Shown: positions 11,507-23,625, numbered from the stretch's first letter. The stretch is DNA of 64,000 bases from Sipunculus nudus (GCA_026874595.1 CM049310.1:81578556-81642555); one strand, 5' to 3'. The notes: generated by a model from the sequence alone, not told the origin. Made by a program: numbers and translations.

Positions 11507-13000
11507 TTTCAGGAGGCGCCTCGGGGATTTTTACTGGCCTTTTAAGACCGTGACCTGAGCGCATGTCCTGTCCAAAAGGCATTTCCGTGCAATACGCGGT
11601 CATGCGGGTCCACTATAATCCCTATTGATCCCCATATCCATTGTAACGTCTCTAAAGGCATTTTCTCTCTCAAAAGAAAGTACAGGTTTTTAATCCAAAA
11701 ACCACATGACTCCGCGAGGGCTTTTTAGTTTGGTCAACACTAGGCACTAAGTCCAGTGATGTGACCACCGTTTGACAAATTTTTCATTGGTTACATTTTT
11801 ATCCATTCAAAAATATATTTCCATGATAACCATGGTTTCAAAAGTTCGGCCGAGTCATGTGTTAACAAAGTTTAAAAAAAAACAAGCCCCACAACTTAAT
11901 TATCATTCGGGTTGGGTGGGGGTTGGGGGGATGGGTCACATATATTTTTTTTTAAGATCCGTTGTCCGTAGGGACGGTGAAATATGAAAAAATATCACCA
12001 GTACATTTTTAAATTGATAACGAACTAGAATCTGTAGTCAGGGCGTACAGACCTCCACCAGAATCTCCTTTTATATCAGTCATGTGTTCACGTGTATGCT
12101 TTTCATTTATGAACACTGTCATTCTTCAGTAACACGAGTTCACCTTGCGTGTTGCAGAACAAATTATTACGAATGGGTGGCTTTTGGTCCTTTGTCATAA
12201 TGGTTTATAAGAAAATATATACTGTGGTAATGAAATGGACTATTGACATGTCTTTACCCTAATCCTCTACAAATGTTTAGTAAAAAAATTTTTCACCTGT
12301 CATTCTTTTTTTCAGGAGGCGACCTGTAATCCCCGCTAAACTTCCATTATATCGCCTGTTAATGAATTTTGCTCTGTCAAAAGGAAGTAAAGATTTTAAA
12401 TTCAAGCGCGGTACACTTGTCCACATGAATCTTTTAATAGTGAGCACTTTTCCGCTGAGTAGTCACAAAGAGCCGAGACCCTTTACACGGTCACAGTTAT
12501 ATAGGTTTACAGGTTTGTTAATTTTTATACATTCAAAAATAACTTTCCAAGAGATAACCATGGTTTTAATAGTTCGGCCGATTTATGGCTTGTTTGAAAA
12601 AAGTTTTTTATCAAAAGGAAGCCCCCCGGGGGGGGGGGAATTGCACACACTTCTAAGGGTCATCAATCTCTTGTGGACTTTGAAATCCCCGCCAGAATAT
12701 AATAATCAGTCGTTCGTTCATACGTTCACGTTTCATGTAAAACATTGTTATGGTTCAGAAACAGGGGTTCACCAGGCGAGTGGACTGCTTCTCGGGCACA
12801 AAGGAATAGCTCCTTATAATTATTCTTTTGTTGAATTGCGATGATGGCACTTAAGAAAAAAATATATTATGGTGATTCCGATTACCTCCAAAAATATAAT
12901 GGATAACGGATGCAGTTTTACTCTACCTCTCTACAAATTTTCAGCAAAATCTGTATATTACATTTTGCGTTAATTTTCTGAAAGACAATACAACGACAAT
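11507..13000 (+). repeat. Diverged ~700-800-bp tandem duplication inside the Helitron
   Basis: Ordered matching blocks: 11507 with 12312 (TTTTTCAGGAGGCG), 11657 with 12365 (CAAAAG-AAGTA context), 11780-11850 with 12510-12580 (ATTCAAAAATA and AGTTCGGCCGA), and about 12050 with 12695. The second copy contains the longest forward frame of the window (12362-12844, 160 codons). Homology to a non-coding first copy full of stops argues that frame is not a gene. Confidence 0.6.
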
Positions 13001-13635
13001 ATAAGTGGTTTCTTTGCTAAATGCTTTCATCGAAATATATCAACCTGCTTTCTTTTTATCTGAGAGAGTTGTCAATTTTGCATCAGACCTGCTTATTCCA
13101 TGTCAATGTACAGTACTTAAACCAACAATTTAATACTGTTGGAATATATTTTGCTGGGCCAATCTTTTTCACATTGGCAGTTATACATTTCGCGTACAAG
13201 AGACTTCAACGACATATGCATGTGTATACAAATAACGCATGTGTCTGTAAACTTGCCTAAGACTATACCCTCAACTGAATACACTGAATAAACATCGTGT
13301 TTCACGATATCTACGATATTTCCCAAGCAATGAAGCTGTCGGACTTATATTGTTTATCGGGGGAAAAAACTTCTCACTGAAAAATTCGTACACCCTCTAT
13401 ATGCCTCATGTCTTTTTCCAAAACTCATTTTTTTGGTGTGATCTCGGGAATAGAATATTTTTTCTTTCTCTGTCGATATTTTGGGGAGGGTGTTCCTGGA
13501 TAATTCTATTAGAAGTAAACTTTATATCATATAAGTGAAACACATGAAAAAAAAGTTCCTGCAAAAACCTTAGGATTAAAATATGCATCGTTTAGTTTCT
13601 ACCAGCTCATTACAAATATATGCATCAGATATAAC

Positions 13636-13661
13636 CGTGGATTTTCCACGCTTGCATCTAG
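13636..13661 (+). other. Helitron 3' hairpin and CTAG terminus
   Basis: Perfect 6-bp stem CGTGGA/TCCACG with a TTT loop, 7-nt spacer, CTAG, then host T. The same layout (6-bp stem, 3-nt loop, 7-nt spacer, CTAG, T) occurs at 62391-62416 with a different stem sequence. Confidence 0.75.
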
Positions 13662-13861
13662 TATACTAAGGTATGTGATAAATCTTAGAAAATACTGCCG
13701 GTTTCGCCTCATCTGCTCATCAGATGACTGAAATTCAACTGCTGTGGTGTCGGTTGTTATAATTTCTTTTTCGCACGGTTTGGTGCCCTTGATATTGAGG
13801 ACAAAAAATACCCCACTGGCGAAAAGAAAACAATTATCTCATTCAAGGACCACAGGATTAA

Positions 13862-13880
13862 AAAAAACACACACACACAC
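13862..13880. repeat. Poly-A and (CA)n microsatellite
   Basis: Short A run followed by (CA)n, seen directly. Confidence 0.85.
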
Positions 13881-14029
13881 CTTGTATATACATCCATGTA
13901 AAAGTTGGATGGAAATTGTCAGTCAAAATAAACCAAGCCGTGCTAATTTCCATACCAGCCAACCAGTGGAGAAACACGAGGTCAGTAATTTGATCCAGAT
14001 CAATACACGATAAATCATAGCATACATTA

Positions 14030-14095
14030 ATGGATTTCGATATTGTGGATTTCTACCCATCAATATATAGAAATGTAGAGGAATCAAGTTTTTTT
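14030..14095 (+). pseudogene. Reverse-transcriptase motif relic
   Basis: Translation from 14030 gives MDFDIVDFYPSIYRNVEES. The FDIVDFYPSI string matches the conserved catalytic-core block (the D of RT motif A followed by FYPSI) that I know from a family of retroelement reverse transcriptases common in aquatic invertebrates. An in-frame stop lies just upstream (TAG near 14017) and the frame decays into AT-rich sequence within ~60 codons. The match is about 15 residues, so this is at best a decayed fragment of a much larger ORF. Chance similarity cannot be excluded. Confidence 0.4.
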
Positions 14096-14248
14096 CATAT
14101 ATATAGCATTCTTCTATATTGTATAATTATAAAGTTCGGGTGCAAGACAATAGGACACCCTAGAAGTTGTTTATTGCCGGAAACCTGTAGTTTAATTTAT
14201 ATATACCTTTCCATCTATAAACGATGAACCAGCATGGCTATTCATACA

Positions 14249-14249
<1 letters not shown>

Positions 14250-14282
<33 letters not shown>
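14250..14282. repeat. (TA)n microsatellite
   Basis: About 32 bp of TA directly upstream of the family C block; it generates spurious Tyr-Ile frames. Confidence 0.95.
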
Positions 14283-14284
<2 letters not shown>

Positions 14285-14404
14285 GTATGCCGCATACCAT
14301 ATAAAGCCATCGGTTCTCCCTGCTGCATGCAAAGGTCGCCGTGCCTAAGCGCCATAGAAAGTCCGCATGGCATTAGAAGTACCCTAGGACTAGAGCCATA
14401 TCGA

Positions 14405-14895
14405 TCCTCTGACATCACGGCGAGATTACTTGCCTGCCAGAGTGCCTTTACATCTAGGTCTGAGGAACGCATTATAAGGCCACATGAGGATGCAAATATT
14501 TTCGTCATTTTTGTTGACGCCTCATGGCACATAGATAAACTGTCAATTGATATAAACTAGACTAATCGTTAGCATTTTAGTGTACATCCAACATGAATGA
14601 GAAAAGTCCCATTCTAACTCAGCATATTGATAAATCCCTCGCATGTTTGTTTCTGACCGCATGAATGAAAGTATGGCTCGCATGGGTTACTGGGTGCAGC
14701 CAACTTGTGTGCGATACAGAAAATGACTCGTTACCATAGAGACGGGGTTTCATTTTCGGTTGTGAGTACACATATATTGTCTTGCATTAATGCATCATTC
14801 GTAGCATAATTTTCGGGCTGTTTACAACAATATGGACGCAACATGATGTAAGACCACTTCAATGCTTCCGCGTTACTGCTTGTGTCACGGCGGAC
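14405..14895 (+). repeat. Family C interspersed repeat, copy C1
   Basis: Nearly collinear with 44575-45100, about 80-85% identical by eye. Shared blocks include TTACTTGCCTGCCAGAGTGC, GAGGCCACATGAGG-type sequence, CGTTACCATAGAGACGGGG and a GGGCTGTTTACAACAA end. No stable reading frame is shared. Not assigned to a known class. Confidence 0.65.
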
Positions 14896-14899
14896 TAGA

Positions 14900-16040
14900 A
14901 CATTCAGAGTGTATAAAAGAACGGTTTTTATATTTGCAAATTAAATAAATTATTTGAATCATCTACGATTTACAACAGAGTAAAGAATGGAACATAAAAA
15001 TATCCCTGAAATATATAAATACGAGATGTATATAGGCCATAGTATTTTCGATTCTATATAAACAACCATCATTTTCATGGGTTATTCCGTGAGTATATAT
15101 AAAAAGAAAACAGTTCCATCTATCTCTGCTAGGTATGCTAGATTAAATAGATTAATTCTGATTAGGCCTGCATCTAAAAATCTAATAAAACAAATCCAAT
15201 ATTTCCAATCATTACTTTGCCGCATACATTTATTTTCCAGTAGGTAAAACTGCTTCAGTAACAAAAAAATCAAGCAAAATGTATAGAAAATATAATATAC
15301 TGGCCGAGGAGGATTATGAAAACAGTAAAGTTCTTCACTGCTGTGGAATCATTGGATTCACGTTTAATGTGTTGCCTTGTGTTTAACTTTTACAGAGCCA
15401 TAAACGTTAAAATTGCCAAATAAAACCGTGCACGTGCGACTTTGTCGTGTGGCAAACACTCCTTGCGGTCTTTCATCACAAAAAGCACCTTCCGTGAATA
15501 ATTCAAATCCTTGCCTTCAAAGCCCGCCGCCTGTGAGGAAAAATGAAAAAAGGAGATTGCTCTTTATATACCAAGCTCTATGTAGCAGGTATGAAGACGA
15601 ACTGACATCAAAAGGTCCTATTAATGGCAAACTTCTCCTTTTGAAAGAGGAAGTTAATCTGAGAACACCAGACTGATTCTAGTAAACGGAAGTAATTTCA
15701 GCTCCTAGCGGTTCTTGACGTATGAGATCAAATGAAGCACAAATTCAGCCTTTCATGAAAATACAACGGCTACGGTTTTCCCCCCGGTGTGTATAATTAG
15801 TTAAAACGTTTCAATCAAAATATCCATTCATGCACCTGTGTGTGAAACTATAAATATAAACTAAATAAAACTATTTCCTCTGTCTTGAATTATTAATATC
15901 CATGTTTTCTCAACTTCTTATCGCATGGCTGGACACTCGAATATGCCGTGTCACTCTCCAGTATTTTAGAAACTGAAAAGAACATTTTAAAAATTTAATA
16001 TAGTTATTAGGTAGCACAACGTGCTAATGAGTGTACTTTT
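14900..16040. other. No recognisable gene
   Basis: AT-rich DNA with one 87-codon forward frame at 15413-15676 (no motif recognised, no splice or start support). No repeat was matched elsewhere in the window. Confidence 0.35.

Positions 16041-16042
<2 letters not shown>

Positions 16043-16090
<48 letters not shown>
16043..16090. repeat. (TA)n microsatellite
   Basis: About 48 bp of TA, seen directly. Confidence 0.95.
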
Positions 16091-16092
<2 letters not shown>

Positions 16093-16099
16093 TCACATA

Positions 16100-17265
16100 T
16101 ATAATTATATAATATGTGAACATAGACACACAATAATATATACATCACACACTGAACAGCCAGTGCTCTGAATATTAGACTATGAATACGTCTGAAAACA
16201 CTCAATGGTCAAAAATAGTTCCCATAAACACCTTGTAGGAACAATATTCCTTGGATGTATATAATATTTTGCTATAGATATATGCAAACAAATTTACATA
16301 TATATTTTAATATAATGAAGACTGGCTAAACTAGTCTATTATAAAAAAAAACAACAGCACATCGTAACAGATGAACATATACATAAGCAATGGGAATAAC
16401 ATACCAAAAGATATATAATTTGTAAACAGACAAACCATTAATAAGCAGAGTAGCAAACTGCTTTCTGATAAGCAAGCTGTAGTAGTTACAGATTGATGGC
16501 GCAGCTATAACCCCTACGAAAAATAATTTGAAAAATCTCTGGAATTCTGGAAAAAATAAGGGAAATGATACCCCTTCGATATACTTTGCATTATGGGCGA
16601 CAGTTTAAGACCAAGCACGTGCATATCCGAGGAATTCCGTAACCAAAGTTCAAATAAGACCACAGTCAATTACAATATAGATTCCGTTCAGGCGGGAATA
16701 CCTGCAGAGCAAGTCTAGCGGCTGCACCTGATAAAGAATTACACTGCGCGCCTAATTCTTTAGAAGCGTAAGACTTACCATGTCACGCAATGGCTGAAAC
16801 AGTTCATTGGCTTCCCGTCAAGCCCCGCTTACATTAAAAAGATTGCTGTTTTTGCTAAGCGTCCTTTCGATGGCTCACTCCAATCAAATTTGTCAGAAAA
16901 AATAATAACCTATCTGCCTTCGCCCGGTGAAAATCTTATTGAAGTAACAAAATATCACATGAAAGTTGGAGAACGTTCCTTTTAATTGTCACAAAGCCCC
17001 GAAAGTCGTGAATTCGCTCTCTACTAAATTTTAAAAATCTCCCTCGTTTACAAGATTTAACCCCAATTTAAAAACTCTTTTTTTTTGCAAGGTTTTGTTT
17101 ATTCATATGTATCTATTTTTTTGTAAGACAATTGGAAATTGATAAGTATAAGGGAGAAAATGAGAAAGTATGTATGGCCTAGGGAGATACACAGGAAGTA
17201 GATTTCTGAGAATTTGTGCTCTGTCTAGCGCTGCGAGTCCGGCCATCGGAGAATTGAATCTTTAT
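16100..17265. other. No recognisable feature
   Basis: AT-rich DNA without long open frames, TIRs or tandem repeats that I can see. Confidence 0.4.
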
Positions 17266-17267
17266 AA

Positions 17268-17325
17268 TAAAAATTATTACTATTACAATTGTAATTATTA
17301 TTATTTTTTATTATTATTATCAGTG
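17268..17325. repeat. Degenerate ATT-rich microsatellite
   Basis: Imperfect TTA/ATT repeats, followed at 17330-17510 by a G/C-run block with GGGGGATG and CCATCCCCC words and a TTGACGCC end. The block resembles the poly-G bearing repeats elsewhere in the window. Confidence 0.6.
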
Positions 17326-17828
17326 GTGTCAATTTATCTTCAAGAGTTGGGGGATGACTCGTAGACACACATACACATATATACATATAAATTATGTTTT
17401 TCTGAATAGTGGGGGGATTACATTGACCATCCCCCTTGGCAAAAAGTGGGGGGAACATATTACTCCATCCCCCCTCACCCTATATTGACGCCCGTGTTAG
17501 TTTAATAATAGCCACATCAGGTGGCGTCATGATATAACCATTGCGACAAATAATACAAAGGGTAATGCGACCTTCCTTAAAGCTGACGCATACATTTTCA
17601 GCTGCAGTAGCGCAAGGTTTTATTGCAATCTGTCTGGTTTATTGTTCCAGCAGACTGGCCGCATCCAACGTGCCTAAACGCTCGTGACAATTAGCTATGG
17701 TTAATAAAAGTTAATATTATCACATTCTAATTCCTCATGACATGATTTATTGAACGCTTAGAGAGACAAAGAAAATAACAGCAAAAAGCAGACAATTTTA
17801 TTTAATGTTTAAGTAAATTATATTTGGA

Positions 17829-17830
<2 letters not shown>

Positions 17831-17906
<76 letters not shown>

Positions 17907-17915
17907 ATATAAATA

Positions 17916-17969
<54 letters not shown>
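17831..17969. repeat. Long (TA)n microsatellite
   Basis: About 140 bp of TA with a few AAATATTTATTT interruptions, among the longest TA tracts here. It is followed after 25 bp by a (TTA)n tract. Confidence 0.95.
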
Positions 17970-17971
<2 letters not shown>

Positions 17972-17994
17972 AGAATCATATAGATTTCCGGTAT

Positions 17995-18034
17995 TTTATT
18001 ATTATTATTATCATTATTATTATTATTATTATTA

Positions 18035-18068
<34 letters not shown>
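17995..18068. repeat. (TTA)n microsatellite
   Basis: About 74 bp of TTA with TCA interruptions. Together with the TA tract it produces an artefactual poly-Ile/Tyr frame. Confidence 0.95.
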
Positions 18069-18069
<1 letters not shown>

Positions 18070-18138
18070 CATTTTATAATTATAATGAACATTTATTTCA
18101 AGCTAATATTTTAAAGTTAAGATTGTAATTTCTATTTT

Positions 18139-18350
18139 TATAAACTTTTTTTATTTTCGGGATTGTACAACGAAATATATATACTAAATAGAGGCACTCT
18201 CCATGGCTCTGATGATGGCGATCAGGAGTCTGGAGGGGTGGAGTAAACCGAAGAGTCCGGAGAAAACCACCGAATTGGACGGGCAACTACAACCCGCTCT
18301 TATGGGATTACGCCAGGGATCGTGTCCGCGTCGCCAGCGTTATAATAATT
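18139..18350 (+). repeat. Family D interspersed repeat, copy D1
   Basis: Shares with 53895-54050 the ordered words GGATTGT, GAGGCACTCTCCATGGC, CTGATG-TGGCG, GTGGAG and CCGGAGAAAACCACCGA. The GGAGAAAACC word is one I associate with dispersed repeats in several animal genomes, but I cannot name the family with confidence. Non-coding. Confidence 0.6.
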
Positions 18351-18359
18351 GCGCTTTGT

Positions 18360-19080
18360 AAAATAAATTACTTTTAAATTAAGATTATTACTTCAGGATT
18401 TTTATCTATATTTTACTGTGATATATTGGAATACCGGTAGGGTAATCATTTTATTTTGAAATTTAACTGTATCTCATTTAATGCTTTTCAATGATTTTAC
18501 ACCGAAAATAAACCGCTATTAAAGTACAATTAATTTTGTGGTATGGCCGCAGTTTCAGTATCAGTGGGTGCTTTAGGTTTTATTGTCGGAAACGTGTAAA
18601 TAGAACCTTGATACCTTACACACCGACATATACGAGGATCATATAAGCATTTCTTAGACCGATATTTAAAAACCAGTAAAATTTCGAATATCATTTGCAT
18701 TGATCAATATTTTGCACGACGCTGTTTCAGGGTGGACGGGAGACAAGCCATCTCGCACTAATTCCTTCGTACAGTTTATTCTTTCATCATATATCCTCTT
18801 TTAGTTAGACATGTCATATTAAAAAAGAGTTATAGCATGCGTCCATTGCCTCTTTAAGTCATCATAAAAAATCACCTGTTGTTTGTTTGTAACAGGAGTT
18901 ATTTCAAGTGAAATTAAATACATGACAAAAAAAATAACAATTTGGAGGAGAAAAACACAAAAATTACTTTTTCCATAACCAAAATAATCACAGGGATATC
19001 ATAAAACTTGTGTGGGGGAGGAAAAACGATATTCTTTGAATTACAGGCTCTTCTGATCCCTTATTTATTAGTCGGGGTAC
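18360..19080. other. No recognisable feature
   Basis: AT-rich sequence; no frame, RNA or repeat matched. Confidence 0.4.
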
Positions 19081-19084
19081 TTAT

Positions 19085-19545
19085 TTCAAGGGTTTTTCCG
19101 ATATCTGATTTATATTAACATATCAATAAGAAAAGATAATCTCTGACCCATTCATAAAATGGGTCAGAAACGCCGATCCCAAAGCAAACAGGCTGTTCGT
19201 TTTGTTTATATGCATGTGTTTATTTATAACATGGGAGGGGCCGTCAGAATATTCAAAACACATTCAACAAGAATATCTACTGTGACGAACCGCAGTTTTG
19301 CAAATGATTATTCAGTTTTGAACAACCAACCACCTTCAGTTTCATGTTTTTTTTTCTTTTTGTCAACATGGGAATGTTTACAATCAGGTTGTGGAATTGA
19401 AATGGTCATATACCCGTCTATTAGGCAAGCATCGTAGGAACTGTTTTAACAGGTATTACCAACAGTACATTAATATGTACAAAAAATAAACCATGCAGAA
19501 ATAACATAAATTCCAGGCAAGTGTATAACCGGCTTTAAGTGGGTG
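19085..19545 (+). mobile_element. Family A repeat, copy A1
   Basis: Aligns with the other A copies through the shared ACAGGCTGTT-GTTTTGTTTATAT block (19188-19213), the GTTTTGCAA block, TTTTTGTCAACAT and the CATTAATATGTAC-CA block, ending near GGCTTTAA. Contains a private perfect 11-bp hairpin, TCTGACCCATT/AATGGGTCAGA (19142-19168). No coding capacity. Confidence 0.65.
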
Positions 19546-20317
19546 GGTATTTCTGTCTTTATTTGTTAGACTTTTGTCCGGGATTGCCCCCTTGACAATT
19601 CTCATGAAGCAATGCCAATGATATATCGCGATCCTAATTTGAAGTAATACCGCTTCTGTAGCTATGTGGATAACTTAAAGGCCAGTCTTATGGTCATTAT
19701 ATAAAGTACAGGCGATGCGACAGGTGTTATATTTGTGTTTTATTAAAGTCATGCCTGTATCTGTGGAATTTCCGGTACTGCCTCTTTGTAATTGAGGCTA
19801 GGTGTCTCTGTAGTCACAGCCGTGGCGCCGCCTGTGTTAAGAGCTTCCTGTAATCTCCATTATATGTCAAGACTAAGCTGATACTCTGTCACCGTATCAA
19901 GTTTAAATTTAGAAACTACCAGAATCTTTTTTTCTGGAAGGGGGGGGGGTGTCCTCTTTAACTTTTTAGGTATGGAGGACAATGTACATTTTGTCCCACT
20001 CACTTTTAAAGCAACAAAAAATATATTTTGAGATAATTTCCTCAGTCAGGTTGAATTGTGCCATTCTACATACGACATATATCTAGACATATATTATGCA
20101 CAATACATGTACAAATTATAAAAAAAAATAACTTTAAGGAAATTATAGGAACGTCATTCCTGTGGCTATATTTTGGCTGTCAGATTGATATAAAATTCAT
20201 CACAGCAAATATTCTTAAAAAGGTTCAAGAATGTATCTCAAACGCGTGTTAAAATAATGCACACGAAAGGATTAAAAAATAAATAAAAAAATTCCTGGAA
20301 TCAGATTTCTAAAGGGT

Positions 20318-20575
20318 CTGAAATTCGATAGCGCGAATCCTCTCAAGAGAGTCAATTTCCAGCAATACATGTTATTACACAGCACTTGCTAGAACGGTTC
20401 TTGAGATAATGCTTGTAAGAAGGAGTTACAATTCGTTTCTGGGCGGCCATTGTATTTCCGAGGGTCTGATATCCGATTGTACACATCCTCTCATGGGTGT
20501 CAATTCAGGGAAATTATTTGAACGGTTCTTGAGATAATTTTCGCGAAAGGAATTCAGAGGTCGCTACATTCAGCA
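20318..20575. repeat. ~148-bp diverged tandem repeat (about 1.7 units)
   Basis: The words TCTGA-ATNCGAT, CCTCTCA-G-GTGTCAATT and GAACGGTTCTTGAGATAAT occur in order at about 20318-20415 and again at about 20466-20545. The pattern resembles bivalve-type dispersed repeats with an 'ACGGTTCTTGAG' word. That resemblance is from memory and is inference. Confidence 0.5.
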
Positions 20576-20624
20576 TTCGCATATGTTTATTTGGTTTAGA
20601 CTATTGGACGGCGAACTCGGACTT

Positions 20625-21010
20625 TGGTCGGCTTACTGAACTTTACCAAAGATAATCCTTTGATTTTTTTATAAAATAAAAGAATAGGCCAAGAAACGTC
20701 AATCCAACCTTGTACTGGCTGGTCATTCTTTTTATATCCACGTGTTTATATCATGTGAGGGGCCCGCCTAAATAAACTAGACACATATCTGGCGGCAAGT
20801 CAGACGAACTGATTTTACAAAGAGCGTTTTGCAACAAGTGACTGTTCAACTTACGCACATTTGCAACGAACAACCTGTGGTAAAATGGTTTTTCCATTTG
20901 TCAGTATTGACATGTTTACTAGCAGCTTGTAGATAAACAAGAACAAGCAAAGGATGACAGGTATAAGCCAGTCACAAATCAAATATATGGTAAATGTAGG
21001 TGAACAGCTT
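20625..21010 (+). mobile_element. Family A repeat, copy A2
   Basis: Shares with A4/A5 the blocks GGCCAAGAAACGTC, GTGTTTATATCATG, GGCCCGCC-AAATAA, GGCGGCAAGTCAGA, GTTTTGCAACAAGTGAC and GATAAACAAG. The 3' terminal block is weak. Non-coding. Confidence 0.65.
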
Positions 21011-21694
21011 GTTCTTCAATCACGCTTAGTTTAACAAAGGGTAAAAGAGACGGTCATGTCAATGCCCCATATATGTTTATGGTAAATGCCTCACACTTCA
21101 TCCCAGGCTGAAAGAAGCGCTGTCCAGGTGACGCACGGATCTTTTTTTTTTTATTTTTTTGGTCATGTATAACGAGGACCTGATCGCTACTGATATAACG
21201 GGAGCTAAGTAACACGTTCTTGTCATATCTGATACCAAGTATAGATGACAATTAATGAACAACTCCCCGTAATATACTGCTGGCATTTGTTTCTGTGAAA
21301 GGAAGACGTGTCTAATGACGTCAGGTTAGAGCTATCTCAGGACCACTGAGCCGCTCGTGTTGTTTCTATCACTGTTAATTTTTCACAGGATCGTTAGCAG
21401 AGCGATCATACTTTTTCTTACTCTAGTTATACAAACACGACTAGAGCTAGATTTTTTATGTCGTTACATGGCCAATGTATTTAACAAATGTTGTATAAAG
21501 TCTTATAAAGTTTGAGTCTGTTATATTTATTTGATTTCAGAAACGATGCGTGCATTCTCAAATATATAAATTCTTTTTAAACCCTCAAGGTCACAGACCT
21601 CGGATTTTGTGACCTACTCTGAAAGACAGTCAGCGGTCGGAGTTTCCAAAGATAATATTAGGAATTAAAAGGTAATACATATATAAATATAACC

Positions 21695-21765
21695 TTTATA
21701 ATGTGGGCACTCCTGAGACTTGGTCAAACTGGCCACTTAATAAGGATGATCACTATATTGAAGTA
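21695..21765. repeat. Fragment of the pogo-like MITE end
   Basis: AACCTTTATAATGTGGGCAC and following GGCCACTTAATAA resemble the inverted ends at 7074-7250 and 54750-54924. Only one end is recognisable. Confidence 0.35.
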
Positions 21766-21789
21766 GTTTCTGCAATATATAATCATACA

Positions 21790-21790
<1 letters not shown>

Positions 21791-21834
<44 letters not shown>
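21791..21834. repeat. (TA)n microsatellite
   Basis: About 44 bp of TA, seen directly. Confidence 0.95.
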
Positions 21835-21835
<1 letters not shown>

Positions 21836-21839
21836 CATG

Positions 21840-22560
21840 TTTATAATAAGACATAAAAATAGGACGTTCGTTTTGACTTATCGATATATTAATAATTTTT
21901 ATAATATAAATAAATTTATACAGAACTGCAATTAAGACACAGTTTTTGTGCCGATTTGAAAATTAAATTTAGTTAATTAAAATAAAAGTTAATTCTCTAA
22001 CTTACAAGGATTTCTATACGTCAGTACAAAGATATAGAGGAGCGACAGAAATATTATTATTTATATTACTTTAAGAAATATAGTAAAATTATAATTTAAC
22101 TGTGCATCTTAGAGGTATCGCTATCGTGCAACCGATAATACTCATGTCGCATTATTGGGATGGACGTGTAATTTAAAGGCATGTCTGTTCTGTCAGACTG
22201 GCCCAACTTATGACAAACGCATTAGATTTAATCAAACGTCAGACATGTGATTTTCTGTTTATTACAGGGAGTTCAAGAGTAACAAGTATTTTGTTGCGGC
22301 TCAGCTGACTTTGAGTTATCTGAGCTATAGTAATCAAGATTTGCCTGTTATCCATCAGACCATCGAGCCGTCTGGTCTTCCGTTAACAGGACACAAATCA
22401 AAATCGTTGGATCTAGATTCTATTTTGAAATCCTGTGAGTTTCTTGATAAATTTTTTTGGAAACCTGAAATTAGGTTACTATATCTCGAAATTACTGGGC
22501 TTAATTGAGCACCCAGAATAATTACGAATAAGATACGAAAGCTCCATTGTCTAACTAATT
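21840..22560. other. No recognisable feature
   Basis: AT-rich DNA; one 65-codon forward frame (22311-22508) without recognisable motif. Confidence 0.35.
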
Positions 22561-22589
22561 AATGCATGGGTTGCAATAACCCTGCTTTA

Positions 22590-23625
22590 CATATTGATCA
22601 TGGACAATTTAAACAGCCGATAAAGACTAGTGGGGCAACCTGTACATTTCCTTACGTTACGCATTTTTTCTCTCTCTCTTTTTTTATGCGGTCAAAGGAC
22701 AGCAATCTTATCAGTTTCTCGGCTGTGGTTTCACCTGATGTCCTAAAACATTCTAGAACTATTGATTATAACTAGCTTTATCAGTTCCTGAGAACTGGTG
22801 GCGCCACCTGTATTTTTTTATTATGGCGCATTTTCCCCCTAATTTTTGAGACTGCAAAATTACATCAATAGTATCACTTTCTCATCTGTAGTTTCATTTC
22901 TTGTCCGTAAATCCAGTTTGTTCATTGTATTCCCCACTCTATTGATCTTGTAAAACTTTTGTTAACCCAATTGAATGGCTGCTTATCTTGTCCTTAAACT
23001 GGTCGTTTCCACCAAGTCATCAAATGAGGTTGAATACTGAGATCCTTCAGCCGAATTATTTTTTATGGTCATTATGATTTCTTGTGTACTAGTTAACATT
23101 ATTTTGGAAGGTTTGTATATCCCCCCCCCCCCCTCAAATTTGACACACAAGATGTTTCTACCAAGTTCTCTGATGAATTTTAAAAACTCTTGACCTTGAA
23201 TATGAATGACAGCTCAACAGAATCCTAGGTTCATTGGGACTCCAAAATGTCGGAGGTACTGAAGACTGAAGTTTCCCTCGAACTGGGCACACTAGCTGCT
23301 TGCGTTATATTCCCAGTGGAGTTAAACAATTGATGTATACAAAATTATAAGATTATTATGACCCCTATAGCCTTTGGCGAACTGCATATAAGTTTTTTCT
23401 TAACATTTGACTAATCCGTTTTTTTCTCCATATTCTCGAAAGAGTCTGATAATAAGTGACTTTGGCTTTTATCTTCAAGGTTAAAGCAACTAAATTATAC
23501 TTCGTCTTTAGCATTTTTTTATGCAGTAACTGTGAAAGTATTGCGAATGTCTCCCTTGACACTCAAAGTATTTCGACCAAGTTCTCGGAGTTGGAAAACT
23601 GGTGACCTTCACTTTATTCTTCTCT
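22590..23625. repeat. Series of diverged short direct repeats
   Basis: About 22610-22755 and 22795-22905 share CACCTGTA-TTT, ACG/GCGCATTTT, ATCA-TTTCTC and TGTAGTTTCA-type words, about 190 bp apart. A second word, TTTC-ACCAAGTTCTC with GACCTT or GACTT following, recurs near 23010, 23155 and 23570. This looks like an old repeat cluster of the GACCTT-containing type common in bivalve DNA (recalled, not checked). A poly-C lies at about 23120-23133. Confidence 0.35.

Larger units (their letters stand above)
11272..13661 (+). mobile_element. Non-autonomous Helitron (2390 bp), both ends visible
   Basis: 5' end TCTATATAATTAATA after an A at 11271; 3' end CTAG at 13658-13661 before a T, as expected for insertion between A and T. 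A hairpin CGTGGA-TTT-TCCACG (13636-13650) lies 7 nt before CTAG, the diagnostic Helitron 3' architecture. The 5' end and the first ~350 bp resemble the Helitron starts at 60531 and 62417. No Rep/helicase motifs were seen, so it is non-autonomous. The interior holds a diverged ~700-800-bp tandem duplication. Confidence 0.75.

Noticed and set aside
12362-12844. 160-codon forward frame, the longest in the window
   Set aside because: It lies in the second unit of a tandem duplication inside a Helitron. The first unit is homologous but full of stops, and the product has no recognisable motif.
17824-18114. 96-codon Tyr-Ile/poly-Ile frame
   Set aside because: Pure translation of TA and TTA microsatellites.
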